This document shows, in pieces, positions 13,888 to 24,458 of a stretch of 64,000 nucleotides of DNA. Both the position numbers and the translations under genes were made by a program. The stretch comes from Mimachlamys varia. Its lineage: Eukaryota > Mollusca > Bivalvia > Pectinida > Pectinidae. The DNA lies in contig OX392534.1 of NCBI GenBank assembly GCA_947623455.1, forward strand, positions 11,852,001 through 11,916,000, given 5' to 3'. Each line of letters opens with the position of its first letter. The first letter of the stretch is position 1. The notes beneath the pieces were generated by a model. It had not been told where the DNA came from. It made no database searches and worked only from the letters and a program-made list of their open reading frames with translations.

Positions 13888-14300
13888 ACAGATTACGTAA
13901 CATGCACATACGCTGCCCATTTTAAATTTAGCAATAGATACCGTATGCCGAAAAAAGGAATTAAACTGCATCATACAGCTGTTTCGTCCTCCAAGGACTC
14001 TTCAGTGGTGTTAGGGCCCAAAAGGTGGGAATCCAAAGCAGAAGAAGAAGGGTCAGGTGCGAGAAACCCTTTTAATCTATGAATTTAGAAGAAAACAATT
14101 TAACTAGTTCTGTACAATTTCAAATCGTGTACTGTGAAAATGTGTATAACATGTACCAAATGAGATTAAATGTGGCTATAGGGGCTCCAGAAAACCTCGG
14201 GGTCTAAAAATTCCACAAGCAGAGTCTGCCAACCTCTATCATTAAAGATGACGTAACACACACATATGCTGCACCTTTTGAATTTAGCAATATATACCAA
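13888..14300 (-). repeat. Hammerhead-bearing repeat, one monomer plus partial second copy (356-bp period)
   Basis: The same sequence family as 24459-24731 and 54272-54535. The block starting gattacgtaacatgcacat at 13891 recurs as gatgacgtaacacacacata at 14247, a period of 356 bp, and the homology runs on through tttagcaata. So one complete monomer is followed by the start of another. The partial copy stops before the hammerhead. A head-to-tail dimer or trimer is the organisation known for retrozymes; here it is truncated. Confidence 0.7.
13968..14014 (-). ncRNA. Type I hammerhead ribozyme (core intact, stem I damaged)
   Basis: Read on the minus strand: CTGAAGA, stem II GTCC/GGAC with loop TTGGA, GAAA, then the self-complementary ACAGCTGT and the cleavage triplet GTA before TGATGC. 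All invariant core bases (CUGANGA and GAAA) are present. Stem I has mismatches (5' strand ACACCA against TGATGC), so activity may be weak. Predicted cleavage lies between bases 13974 and 13973 on the minus strand. Confidence 0.75.
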
Positions 14301-15780
14301 TACCTGACAACACAGGGATGTCCTCATGTATCACATCATTAATTTGATATGTATTTTCATATACAATCAATTCAATCTTTATTTGCATAGTTTTAGTCAC
14401 GTGGTAACTTGGGGGTAATATAACAAATTAATGAATAATAAAGACACAGATTATAAGTATAGCAAACTGTACAAGATACAAAACGGGCCTGGGCTAATTA
14501 TCCTTAATTCTAATGTCTGTTTAATAAATTAGCAAGAGTCAAGCATAAGCTGCATATCATCTAGGGACAAAATGTTCACTAGAGAGTTCATAGTCGTATA
14601 TAAATATTCTCTGAAGGAGAACATTGCAAATAATTTAATGATTTATTTCAATGATACTAATGCTTTGAGTTAAATGGGCATTACATACAATTAGCACCAC
14701 GGAATGAGAGTTATACTATCATATTGGTGTAATGTTTGGCTGGTATGTGTTTACAGGCAGTATATATACTGAGGATGAAGAACAGCTGGGGTAACACCAG
14801 AGGTGAAATCGTGATACTTACGTTTACCAACTTGGATATGTTAATGGTGGTGTAGCGAATAATAACTTTTTATTTTCAATCCGCTGAGAATTTTATTGCG
14901 CTCCTTTGATAAAATGTCCTTTCCTGTAGAATATGACTTAATTAGCCTGCGCACTTTTCACAGTTTATAGTTTTGCTCTATTTACATATAGTTATTTTCC
15001 CATATATAATCTACAGGATCATCTCAACCGGATTCCACCATGTTGTGTTATGTTTATATTTGTTTACATATAAATATCTCTAGTTCCGTAATTATACATG
15101 ATTTCCTGGTCAATCCACTGTTTATCGAATCTGTTATTTAACGGGCTTATTTAAACGTTTATGATTCCATTTTTTTCCAGCGGGTGTTATATTTACACAT
15201 AAAGTTACCAACATAGAGTTGAAGAAGTACAGTTGTTTCATTAGCGCTAGTGGGTTTTTGCCTGTGATAACCCTGGTTCTATAATTATCAGGGTCGTCCA
15301 CCCTATCGGTGTGTCTGTCATCAGTAACTGTCGCAGTGTTGACAGTTCTGTTGATAACGTGAAATGGTACGCCTCCCCCACAAAAAGTCCCGAACCGACT
15401 TACGGGACGAACTGTGGCAAATATCGGTACTTCAATGACGCATGTTTTCGTTTCTTTGTTTCATAAATCGGTCATTTGACAAATATGTGTTGTTTGTGTT
15501 GATGCTTTGGGTGTTTACGTTACGCTATAACTTCCCAATAATGTAGGGCTTATAAATGTTTGATAGATTTTTGGTTTACATGATTTCATCAAAGAATAGA
15601 CAATGTAGAAAAGAAAAGAAAAAACCAAGCAAACAAATATTAGTTTGAATATCAAAAGTTTGTCAAGAGTTGTTCGTTAAGAATTGTAGAGATACATTAT
15701 AGCTGTAATTAAAGTTTTGAAAGTTTTCTTGGATTTTTTGTCTTTGCGTATCAATAAATAGCTTACGAAAAAACTTACGG
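14301..15780. other. Intergenic, no gene recognised
   Basis: AT-rich; nothing identified apart from ordinary low-complexity sequence. Confidence 0.4.
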
Positions 15781-16060
15781 CACAGGGATTCGAGAGATGC
15801 CGGTTGATAAAGACTATGGGCAAGTTTTACGGTCGCCATCTTGATCTCATCGAGAAATATTCTGTATATTTGTGTGATATGAAGATGGACGTTGTTGAGT
15901 TGTTAGTGTGTTTACTTGTTATGATGACAATGATGACTCGGTTCTCATTTTGAGGATTGATGCTTACTTTGATGTGACCAAGATTTACATGGCGTGTGTC
16001 GTCGATGAAGCAGAAGACGCTTACTCTTCCGGAACACCTGGTCTTATTCTCTTGTGTAAA
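15781..16060 (+). mobile_element. Retroelement fragment (end of RT ORF and part of 3' UTR)
   Basis: Starts at cagggattcgagagatgc; 15830-15890 would encode the RT C-terminus (reads as GRHLDLIEKYSVYLCDMKMD-like, close to GRHHDL...DMF in related RTs). It then runs into the 3' UTR with the conserved cgtcgatgaagcagaag and ctcttccggaacacctgg, and stops abruptly at 16060, where an oppositely oriented copy begins. Confidence 0.8.
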
Positions 16061-16940
16061 CGAAACCACAATCCAAACTCAAAATCGATTAAACCAGTGG
16101 CAAAATATGAATAAAGGGCAGATTTACATGGAGACTCTCTTAAAGGCACAAAAGAATAAAACCAGGTGTTCCAGAGCAGTGAGTTCCATATGCTTCATCG
16201 ACGACACCCGCCATGTAAATCCAAGTAAACATCAAGATCCCAACATGAGAATCGAGTATCATTGTCAATCACAACAAGTAATCACATTAATGAGCATATC
16301 CAAAAACGTCAATCTTCATATCACTTAAAGATACAGAATATTTCTCAATGACATCGATCACGAAAATCACGATAACTAGAGCACGCCCTAGAACTTCGAA
16401 TCAACTGCGACATGTAAACACCATCTTACTATCAAGAAATGGAACGTTCACTATCAGAAAATTGAAATCATCACGTTTATCGTACAGCTTGGTAGTAAGC
16501 TGTCCATGTTGATCGTAGTTGAAGTAGAGATCGAGGTAAGCAGCTGATGTAGAAGAGTCGGTTGTGTCCTTTATTTCAAGTTCAGAACGGTATATATGAT
16601 CGACGTGGTCAGCAAACTTCTTGTTGTTTATAGACAATACACTGTCGATATATCTGAAAGTGAAATTAAAAGATTTGGCAAGGTTTTTATTACATGTCAT
16701 GATTAGCTCTTCCACAAATTCAGCCTCGTATCAAAACAAAAACAAGTCAGCTAAGAGTGGGGCACAGTTTGTTCCCATGGGAATGCCAACAGTCTGCTCG
16801 AAAATATTTCCTCCGAACTCAACAAAAATATTGTCGACTTCGAATGCAATCATCCTTACTACATGTTTATCGTCTTCAGTATATTTCCTCTTGAATTTTG
16901 TCGTGTTTTTCACAAAGATAGCTCACTACCAGAGGGGATG
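16061..16940 (-). pseudogene. Reverse transcriptase pseudogene, longest RT relic in the window
   Basis: Minus-strand retroelement copy. The coding remnant falls in two frames. 16731-16913 contains GIPMGTNCAPLLADLFL, the RT motif B region. 16401-16715 contains FRYIDSVLSIN (motif C, in which the second catalytic Asp of YIDD is Ser), then SELEIKDTT, AYLDLYF and KLYDKRDDFNF. The 3' UTR follows toward 16061. A frameshift or short break near 16716-16740 separates the two parts, so it is inactive. The RT belongs to a non-LTR-type lineage, probably Penelope-like; family placement is inference, and no endonuclease domain is visible. The remnant is too short on the N-terminal side to classify further. 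Confidence 0.8.
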
Positions 16941-17899
16941 TAACAAGTTTATCGTTTTTCAACATTTTTTGCAGACGGGTAGATATTGGCAGCTGGTAAA
17001 TATGTAAATGGTTTTTGCCAAGGCATCTTACCTGGGATGACACATCGGTCTTATTTCCTTTCTTATTCTCGTATTTAGAGCATACATAATAAGATAAAAT
17101 AACAGAAGAAAAAAAAACCCTGAAAATAAAACAAGAATTCTTATCCAGAGAATTATCAAACTGATCTTATTTGATCTCGTTACATTTTAATTCACTGAAA
17201 TACCTGTAGTACTAGTGCTAGCCTAATTATTAAAGAAGTTGATACCGGTTTCATTATTTACGATTTCATTACGTTTTCTCATTTTGGAATGCCAAATATC
17301 ACAAAGACAGCGGCATACCAGCGCTCATTAGGAATGACAGTGAGAGAGGAGCGGTAAAATATCAGTACAAGGTATACAGTATGTATTGTTTTGTTGTTGA
17401 CAAGATAGAAACATAAATTTGCTGCAGAACATGTAGGAAACCCTGATGACATAGTTCGACCAGTTTCTATGATTTGATTCATTATCAAAGTGGCGTGTCC
17501 GTAGTTACCCTACACGTGTCCGTATCACAATCGATTCCTTTATATTCGGTGTTTTAGTTTATAGTTTAGTGTTTATTTGACCAGCCAATGAAAAGTATTA
17601 CTAAACACTGCAATAGGAAGCGACTTTCCGACTGAAACAAAATATGTTAGAAGATGATATATATGATAGATCGCACACACCATGTTCATGTATTGTACCC
17701 AAACATGTGTCAGCAGATATCATTTGCTAAGTGTCCGTATTTACCCGGATGTCTCCTAGTAGAATAAAAAGAAATAAAAAAAATTGTACTCGCTCAGCGT
17801 ACATGTACGTGGAAAATACACTTTATTACCGTTTCAACTGCTCTTTTTCCTGTCCTTTTATGTCATCTACCCGAAAAGTCAGGATGACTTATACAAATA
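16941..17899. other. Intergenic, no gene recognised
   Basis: AT-rich; the 69-codon minus frame at 17279-17488 has no recognisable domain. Confidence 0.4.
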
Positions 17900-18462
17900 T
17901 AATTATTGTGCTTCCCCATTGTCGTACGCCGTGTGCCGTCCGTCGTGCTTTTCACATTTCAAACTTTTGCTCAACTTCCACCTGTGGAATAAAGCTGAAA
18001 CTTGCCTGAAATGATCCCGAGATGGTCAAGTGTTGTTATTTTTCGGGCCTGTCCGTTATCCTAAATGACCGTCATGGCCGCCATCCTAAAGAGCTCATTT
18101 CAATTTCCTTTTCATGTTCAAGTGGTTGGATAAGGCTGAGTTAAGGTCCTGACCAAGTCCTGTTATGATTTAGACTGTTCTAAAATCCAATATGGCGGTC
18201 AGGAAACTATTTTGAAAAACATTTAAACTTCTTCTAAAATTTGACCATTGACGAATGATGTAAAAATTATGTCATTTAAACTTGACCATTTGTCCTTGAT
18301 TCTTGATATGCCAACAGTGGGTGCATGAAACTTAAAAACAGGTTTATTTTCGGTTAAACAACTTAAGCTTGAAGTGACCAATATCCATGTATTCTCTATG
18401 CTATAGTTATATGATCGTTAAAAGCTATAGTTATATGACTGTTATGCCTACGGGCCTCTTGT
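17900..18462. repeat. Dispersed repeat ending in gggcctcttgt
   Basis: Contains tcgtacgccgtgtgccgtcc, cacatttcaaacttttgctc, ggtcctgac and the terminal gcctacgggcctcttgt. From general familiarity, this layout (a CGTCCGTC-like patch, a filler rich in 'aacttg' and 'ggtc', then a GGGCCTCTTGT end) is common in molluscan genomic repeats. The matching ACAAGAGGCC left end is not seen here, so the copy is incomplete. A local 26-bp duplication (aagctatagttatatga) lies at 18395-18445. Confidence 0.4.
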
Positions 18463-19144
18463 ATTCTTTGTTTATGTCTTCACTTTTGCCCTTGCTTACA
18501 AAAACCTGCACGTGATTTTATTCATATTCTGACCTTTAATTGACAATCACATGTTATTGATTTGAGCTAATGATACCGTGTTCAAGGATTATAAATCATA
18601 TATGACACAAAAACCATCAATTCCTAGTTCTGTAATTAAAAATTCCAAATGCTAAACTTTATTTTTTCATGAAGGCTTTCATCAACTGCAATAAACATGC
18701 AAGTAAAAAAACATTTTTTACAATAAATGTCCAATAGAAACTGTTGTATATGCTAATTGCATCGATTTATAAAAAAAAACATAAAAGTAAAGTATGTTAG
18801 CTAGATAGCTCGCTTTATCAAATGTTGTATGCTTTCTTTTTATTTACGACGGCAAAATCCACAGACGAAGAAAAAGAGTGGCGCAAACTCAGTATCATTT
18901 CGTTGTTTTTATAAACAGAAAGCAGAATCAGAATTTACAACAGCTGTGTTTTATACAGTTGAAGTTCTGTGTTAACGGATCTGAGAGTTAGAGCTTACCA
19001 ACGCAATGACACTGGGGGACTTTGGCCTATTTATTGTTAAGTACAATTTGTATCAACGGCGGCTATGTTTAGTATTTTTGGAATGGGGAAACTCTCTTGT
19101 TAAGGATTAACATAAAACATTTTTATGTTGTCGATGTTTAACAC
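18463..19144. other. Intergenic, no gene recognised
   Basis: AT-rich; no signal identified. Confidence 0.4.
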
Positions 19145-19400
19145 AAAAAATGGAGTGTACTCTAAATTAACCACGAAGCGGTTTATGATGAGAGTACACT
19201 CCGGTTTTTTGTCAATACCAAATAGTCAATACCACTATTTAACAAAAGTCACGTGTAAGCGATTCATCCAATTACAGCAGCAATAAATACACATTATGTA
19301 ATAATACAATTTATTACGCTGCTGCATCAGCCAATCAAAACCGACGTTATAAATGGCCACGACATTTTTTACGTTATATGCTGATAACATTTTTAAGCCA
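19145..19400. repeat. Dispersed repeat with terminal hairpin
   Basis: Begins with an inverted repeat: aaaaaatggagtgtactct (19145-19163) against agagtacactccggtttttt (19191-19210), with ccacgaagcggttt in the loop. It shares two blocks with 40577-40760: the ggagtgtactctaaat...cgaagcggtt block, and the ttacgctgct...tcagccaatcaaaa block. Two separate shared blocks in the same order indicate one dispersed family. Confidence 0.65.
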
Positions 19401-20548
19401 ATGAAAATGCTTGTTTCTAACAAGATTAAATTATTGATAAATAATACACGTACAATGAGTTATTAATTTATTAATGTTGCCTAGAGCGTACCATCATATC
19501 ATCACGATATGTTTAAAAACAAATGTGATCAAATCGAAAACCTGCATGTATCTGTCGGTAGAGACTGGGATGTATTTTGAAAACACAAATTGATCGAAAA
19601 TCCAACTGTAGCAATTCAAAAAAAAAACTTTGCCTATTTAATATACTGAAACGTGAAGGTTTCAATTACTTTCAGGTTACTTATACACACCCGATGCGGG
19701 CAACAATCGAACAGTCGAAGAGAGGTAACTTGTATGCACAGAAATCGTCAACTTTTAACAGGAGGTCATTATTATGAACCATAGCATCGAGGTCTCAGAA
19801 GTAGCCGAAAGCTTACGAATTGGTTCTGATTCGGTAGACTTTAAAGCTTTGTATATTTTATGATTTTAGTCAATGAAATATATATAGGCCAACTTATGTA
19901 AAAGTTCATGATCATAAGAATTCTGAATGTTTGAATCTTGTTATATTATATAAAACTGAAATGTAAGATATTAGATCCATGATCCTATATTCCCTAACAA
20001 ACCACTTTCAAACGTAAAGAACGAGTTGTACAATATAAAAGTTGTATATATCACAAGATCTACATCTACAAAAATAGCGTAACACTTTAAGTTAAAGGGG
20101 TATTGATAGATGCAAGCAACTTATGCTTCTTCTAAATCCATATCGTAGATTATTATATTTAAATTCTTTATTCTGTATAAGTTGGCTGTCGAGGATTTTC
20201 ATTTATTATTATTTAATTGTTGAAATACATATTTATATGAAAAAAAATGCATTGTATTGAAGCATGTTTTAATCAAAGTTTAACGACAAATGCATCTGAC
20301 AGACTCAAGCTAAGTTAATTTAAATGAATTTAAGTTTATTACTGTTCATTCGGAACCCAACGTTATACTCCCTGAACGAGCCATTCAAACTTCAGTATGA
20401 TATCACGTTATCATTAATACCCATCGGCATAATGCCATTAACCTGCTACCAGAGATAGGCCGCTAGGTACCGTGTAAACAATTAACCGGGCAGACCTTTA
20501 CATGTAAGGCCACATGTATGCTATTATTATAGCTATGCTCAGTATACT
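19401..20548. other. Upstream region of the sulfotransferase gene
   Basis: Presumed 5' flank and 5' UTR. An in-frame TAA at 20483-20485 precedes the proposed start, and no in-frame ATG lies between. Out-of-frame ATGs at 20502 (immediately followed by TAA) and 20514 (frame closing at 20570, overlapping the main ATG) would be upstream ORFs if the transcript starts that far out. I cannot place a TATA box or start site with confidence. Confidence 0.35.
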
Positions 20549-20598
20549 ATGGCGTACAACAGCGGAATAACAACGTACCGGTGTATTTTAGTTATCGG
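20549..20598 (+). CDS. Galactose-3-O-sulfotransferase-like gene, first coding exon
   Basis: Proposed start exon encoding MAYNSGITTYRCILVI plus the first two bases of a Gly codon. The ATG has A at -3 and G at +4, and an in-frame stop lies upstream. The exon ends at GG followed by a strong donor, gtgagt (20599-20604). The phase (2 bases carried over) exactly complements the acceptor at 22893, and joining makes codon GGG. The joined N-terminus is a short cytosolic tail followed by an unbroken hydrophobic stretch (CILVI, G, then VLFLVLCLFL), the signal-anchor expected of a type II Golgi enzyme. Total length becomes about 424 residues, in line with 423 for human GAL3ST1. No other ATG-plus-phase-2-donor candidate upstream fitted. 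This join is inference from sequence logic, without transcript support. Confidence 0.72.
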
Positions 20599-20784
20599 GT
20601 GAGTTTTATATTTATTATAATTCCAACGAATTTCGAATTGTATTAAGTGTACAGTTACATTATGTCGTGAACACGACGCAAACTTAACGGAGCTAAAATG
20701 GAGTTAAATGATATCGATGACAATATTCGATGATGCGTTAAAGAATAGATAAGTTTTCTGCTTTCTTGTGCTAAATGTTAAACA

Positions 20785-21217
20785 CAAGTATACAGCCTTG
20801 GTACTCTATAAGAAAGATGAACGTAGCCATACATTAGCTGTGCTTTCAAAAAAAGATGAACGGAACTATACACTAGTTGTGTTTTCAAAGGAATATGAAC
20901 GTAACTATACATTCGCTGTGTTTTTAAAAAGAGATGAACGTAACTATACATTAGCTGTGTTTTAAAGGAAGGTGAACGTAACCATACATTAGCTCTGTTT
21001 TTAAAGGAGGATGAACGTAACTATACATTAGCTGTGTTTTTAAAGGAAGGTGAACGTAATTGTACATTAGTTGTGTTTTCAAAGGAAGATGAACGTAACT
21101 ATATATTCGCTGTGTTTTTAAAAAGAGATGAACGTAACTATACATTAGCTGTGTTTTTAAAGAAAGATGAACGTAGCTATACATAAGCTGTGTTTTTAAA
21201 GAAAGATGAACGTACAA
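20785..21217. repeat. 39-bp minisatellite within the intron
   Basis: About 11 copies of a 39-bp unit containing gaacgtaactatacattagc, tgtgttttt and aaaggaagat; acg recurs at 20821 and 20860. Because 39 is a multiple of 3, the open frames through it look protein-like (SYVHLSLKTQLMY repeats on the minus strand; DERNYTLAVFSK on the plus strand), but divergence between units and the intronic position argue against coding. Confidence 0.93.
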
Positions 21218-21287
21218 ACAGACACATCTGATTGTACCTATATAATTTAGTAATCAATACGACATGTCAAATATTAATTACATTAAT

Positions 21288-21330
21288 CATGAAGCTGTTT
21301 CGTCTCGTCCTTCTGGGACCTATGATGCTA
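21288..21330 (-). ncRNA. Decayed hammerhead ribozyme copy
   Basis: Minus strand reads ccctagcatcat, then ggtccc, agaaggac, and gacgaaacagctt. The stem I 5' strand (GCATCA), the GGTCC/GGAC stem II flanks and GAAACAGC are still visible. The CTGAAGA core is lost and the GTA cleavage triplet is altered, so it is not expected to cleave. Homologous to the copies at 13968, 24613 and 54352. Confidence 0.5.
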
Positions 21331-22893
21331 GGGGGAAAACAGTGAAAATTCCAATTGTGTTAAAACTACCATAGAAAAAGAATATGTGTGAAACACTTTT
21401 GTTCAAGATTTTTAAAAAGTTAATAGTAGATATATCTTATTGTTCTAACCACAGAAAATATTAACATGAAATAAGAGACAAGTATTTTGCTCGTTATATT
21501 CATACCTTGATATTTATATCGTCAATATGATTGTTAGACAATGCTGTTCACAAAACTGTTAGACGACAGTGACATAATATCATATACATGTATCTTATAA
21601 AATGTGTGATAAAGTTCAAAGACATGCAGTTACATAGATATAGTTAAATATGTCTGTGTAGTTATGGTTTATATTGTAAATGCCAACCCGTTCTGTTTTT
21701 CTTATAACTACTTGAATACAGTGTTTTTCCTTCAAGTAATGTTTTGAAAGGTTAATAAAATAGCACCTTACTAATAGTATACATGTACATTAAACTTTTA
21801 CTGACATACAATGTCAATTCCTAAAATGAACCTACAGAGTATCTTGTAACTTTTCAAGTATATACAAAACATCAGGGTCAAGTAAAAGCTTTGCAATTCT
21901 TCGCCAGATTCAAAATGAATGTTGTAATCTAAATTGTAACCTACTAGTTAGACACCTGTCGTAGAGGTCGTAAAAGAGGTCTTAACCAAGAAATTGTTTC
22001 ACCTTTTACTCATTTACTGTCATACATGTATGTTTTCCGTTAAAGTACAATGCTAAAAATTAACTTAACATTAATGGAACAATGCTAATGTTTATCTCCC
22101 TTACTTCAAATTGTTTTCTAATGTGTAACGAATGAGGATGTTAATGTTGAAATTATTAGATATGTTAAAACATAACTAAATACATCTTTGGAAACCCACG
22201 ATACACTTTGCTAACGTTTGTGGGTTTCCGACGATGAACTAAATAGAAAGGATATCGTACATGTATGTATTTACTGTATAATCACTTTGTGGGAGTTATG
22301 CCCCTTCCTCTACTTCGAGCGATTTGTGAAGCGGTAGATTATTATAAATCAATGTCTGGCCTATATCAACCTGTACCAGTACTGGATGAAGTATCCATTT
22401 CCCAACAACTTATACTGTAATTTTAGACTTACATTAGCTAGAAACATTGCCATGCTTAAACAAATAATATCTAACATATATTTGTTACTCATATATAATG
22501 GCTGCCTAGTCATACTTTGTTTATTATTAACACAAGTATTTTTTATGAAAGTCATATTTCCAATTTTATTAATGGTTGTATAATGGTCTCTGAACTCTTC
22601 TAGTGGGAAATCTAGGATTATCGCACAATGTCTTCAATAACAAGGGAAACAAGAGCAGCAATATCTATAATTAACTCAAACACTATTTTCTGAATTAAAC
22701 ACAAAGATACTTAACTCATTGACAAATGTGACAAGTTTAACTATACTCGATCGTTATTTTATCGTTAGAAGTGCACACAAAGCTTTTTTGTTTTTAATTC
22801 AGCGATGCTTTATCCTTTCATGTAAAGGACGGATATGAAAACTATGAATTGAGCGTGGGCATTGCTTCATTTTATTTTCTTTTATTTTTTCAG

Positions 22894-24118
22894 GGTGCTG
22901 TTTTTGGTACTCTGTCTATTTTTGCGACTTCAGTGGAATGGTAGTACAGATTTACAGAGTGAGTTGGCAATACCAGACAGTGCCATCAAATCGGACTCGG
23001 TAGTTGTAAAAACCGACAAATCACGAAAACGAACATCAAAAGGGCCAGCCGTCCAGGATACAGAGATAGAGAAAAATGACGTTCAGAAAAGCCAGATTCA
23101 CCATACTGGTCCCGTAAAGCATATAGCATTTCTAAAAGTCCATAAAGTTGCAAGTGGCACCATGCAAAATTTGTTCCTTCGTTTCGGAATTGAACATGAC
23201 TTAGTGTTTGTTCTACCCCGACATGGGACGACATTGCCCATGGGTATAGCCAGACCGATCTCGTCACTGGCTCTTCCACCACCCAAAAACAGAACATACG
23301 ACATTCTCTGCAACCATATCCGCTATAACCGGAGCGAGTTCGAGAAGACACTTCCCCCGGACTCGGTGTACATAGCAACAGTACGAGATCCATTCCGACA
23401 GTTCGTCTCATCCATTCACTATTACCACAGACATTTCATGTTGAGTATCGCAAAACAAAAACCAATCCTTAAATTCTTGCAAGCGCCAAACGATCACATA
23501 CGTATAATAAAGGGAACTGGAAAAGTGTCAAATTTGTATAACTCGATGGCGTGGGACTTTGGCTTTCCGTTTCAATTGTTTGTCCAACCAGATAAAGAAC
23601 AAATTCAAAAGTATATCAGAAAACTTGATAACGATTTTGATCTCGTTATCGTTGTGGAGTATTTTGAAGAAAGTTTGATATTAATGAGACGGTTGCTGAA
23701 TTGGGACATGAAGAATATATTGTACGTTTCTAGTCACGTGCAAAAGCGACCGGAACCAGCTCTCGCTGTCGGCAAAGAGGAAGAAGATCTCTACCAGAAA
23801 TGGTGTCTTCTCGATTATGCATTGTTTGATTATTTCAAAAGTAAATTTTTGGAACGTTGGCAGGATGCCGTAAACAAAAGTGATGTAATGGATGAACTTG
23901 AATATTTTCGGGAAATGAAAACGAAAGTTAACAACTATTGTCTGGAACAATCTAAACCGTCACGGTTATATATAAAACCTACTGAATGGCATGCAGGTTT
24001 TATCATAGATGACGAGTATTGTAAAACCCGTCGGTATGGGGAAGTACGACAAGTTAATAATCTGCGGAGTAAACAATTAGCGGCAGCTCGTCACGGAAAT
24101 AAATATAATTCAAATTAG
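22894..24118 (+). CDS. Galactose-3-O-sulfotransferase (galactosylceramide sulfotransferase family), terminal exon
   Basis: Encodes about 407 residues to the TAG at 24116-24118. Family enzymes transfer sulfate from PAPS to the 3-OH of galactose on glycolipids or glycoproteins in the Golgi lumen. Features, numbered from the spliced start: signal anchor at about 12-27; basic stem region; the PAPS 5'-phosphosulfate loop IAFLKVHKVASGTMQNLF (about 94-111; family form LKTHKTASST); 3'-phosphate motif TVRDPFRQFVSS (about 179-190); DLVIVVEYFEESLILMRRLL (about 266-285), a family hallmark; and WCLLDYALFDYF. N-glycosylation sequons include NGS, NRT, NRS and NKS. The exon starts after the acceptor tttattttttcag. 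A reading from the TTG at 22862 runs through the polypyrimidine tract and is not a real start. The exact acceptor sugar and paralogue identity cannot be told from sequence alone. No frameshifts seen; it looks functional. Confidence 0.9.
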
Positions 24119-24290
24119 TATTGAAGCAAATCTACAAAACTGCTTAACCCTTGTTTCAATTACTCCATTTTCTAGGTCATAGCATGGATAAGTCCTTATG
24201 TATTTTACAGAAAGTATTCATGTTTTCATATAAAGCTACATGTTATGTATAAATTGTACTTTTTAAAGAAATAAAAAAGGTGAAAGTGAA
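24119..24290 (+). terminator. 3' UTR and poly(A) signal of the sulfotransferase gene
   Basis: A canonical AATAAA occurs at 24270-24275, about 150 bp after the stop, followed by an A-rich and then TG-containing stretch. Cleavage is expected about 15-25 bp later. This is the first AATAAA in the transcript orientation downstream of the stop codon. Confidence 0.6.
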
Positions 24291-24458
24291 ATGACAATCA
24301 TCTAATAACTCTTTGTGATTATGACTGAAGTAAGTGTAGAACTTGTGATAGCTCGGGTTATCTCAGGTTGTTTTATGCAATTGACATTTTTATTTTCATG
24401 AAGTAGAAATGGAAATATAGGTACCGACCTTAATCTTTCATAAAGATGTAATCGCATT

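Larger units (their letters stand above)
20599..22893 (+). other. Phase-2 intron of the sulfotransferase gene
   Basis: Donor gtgagt at 20599, acceptor tttattttttcag ending at 22893 with a long pyrimidine tract; 2,295 bp. It contains a 39-bp minisatellite (20785-21217) and a decayed hammerhead repeat (about 21288-21330). The remainder is AT-rich with no other exon recognised. Confidence 0.7.

Noticed and set aside
20951..21217. Repeat protein with YVHLSLKTQLMYS units
   Set aside because: The 39-bp unit is a multiple of 3 and so stays in frame. The array lies within the intron and has no start, splice or conservation evidence.
22862..22893. Start of the sulfotransferase at a TTG in frame at 22862
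   Set aside because: This segment is a polypyrimidine tract ending in cag, a splice acceptor. TTG is not a normal start in animal genes, and a better start exon exists at 20549.
22986..23950. Minus-strand frames of 71-141 codons in the sulfotransferase exon
   Set aside because: Shadows of the plus-strand coding sequence; none has a recognisable domain.
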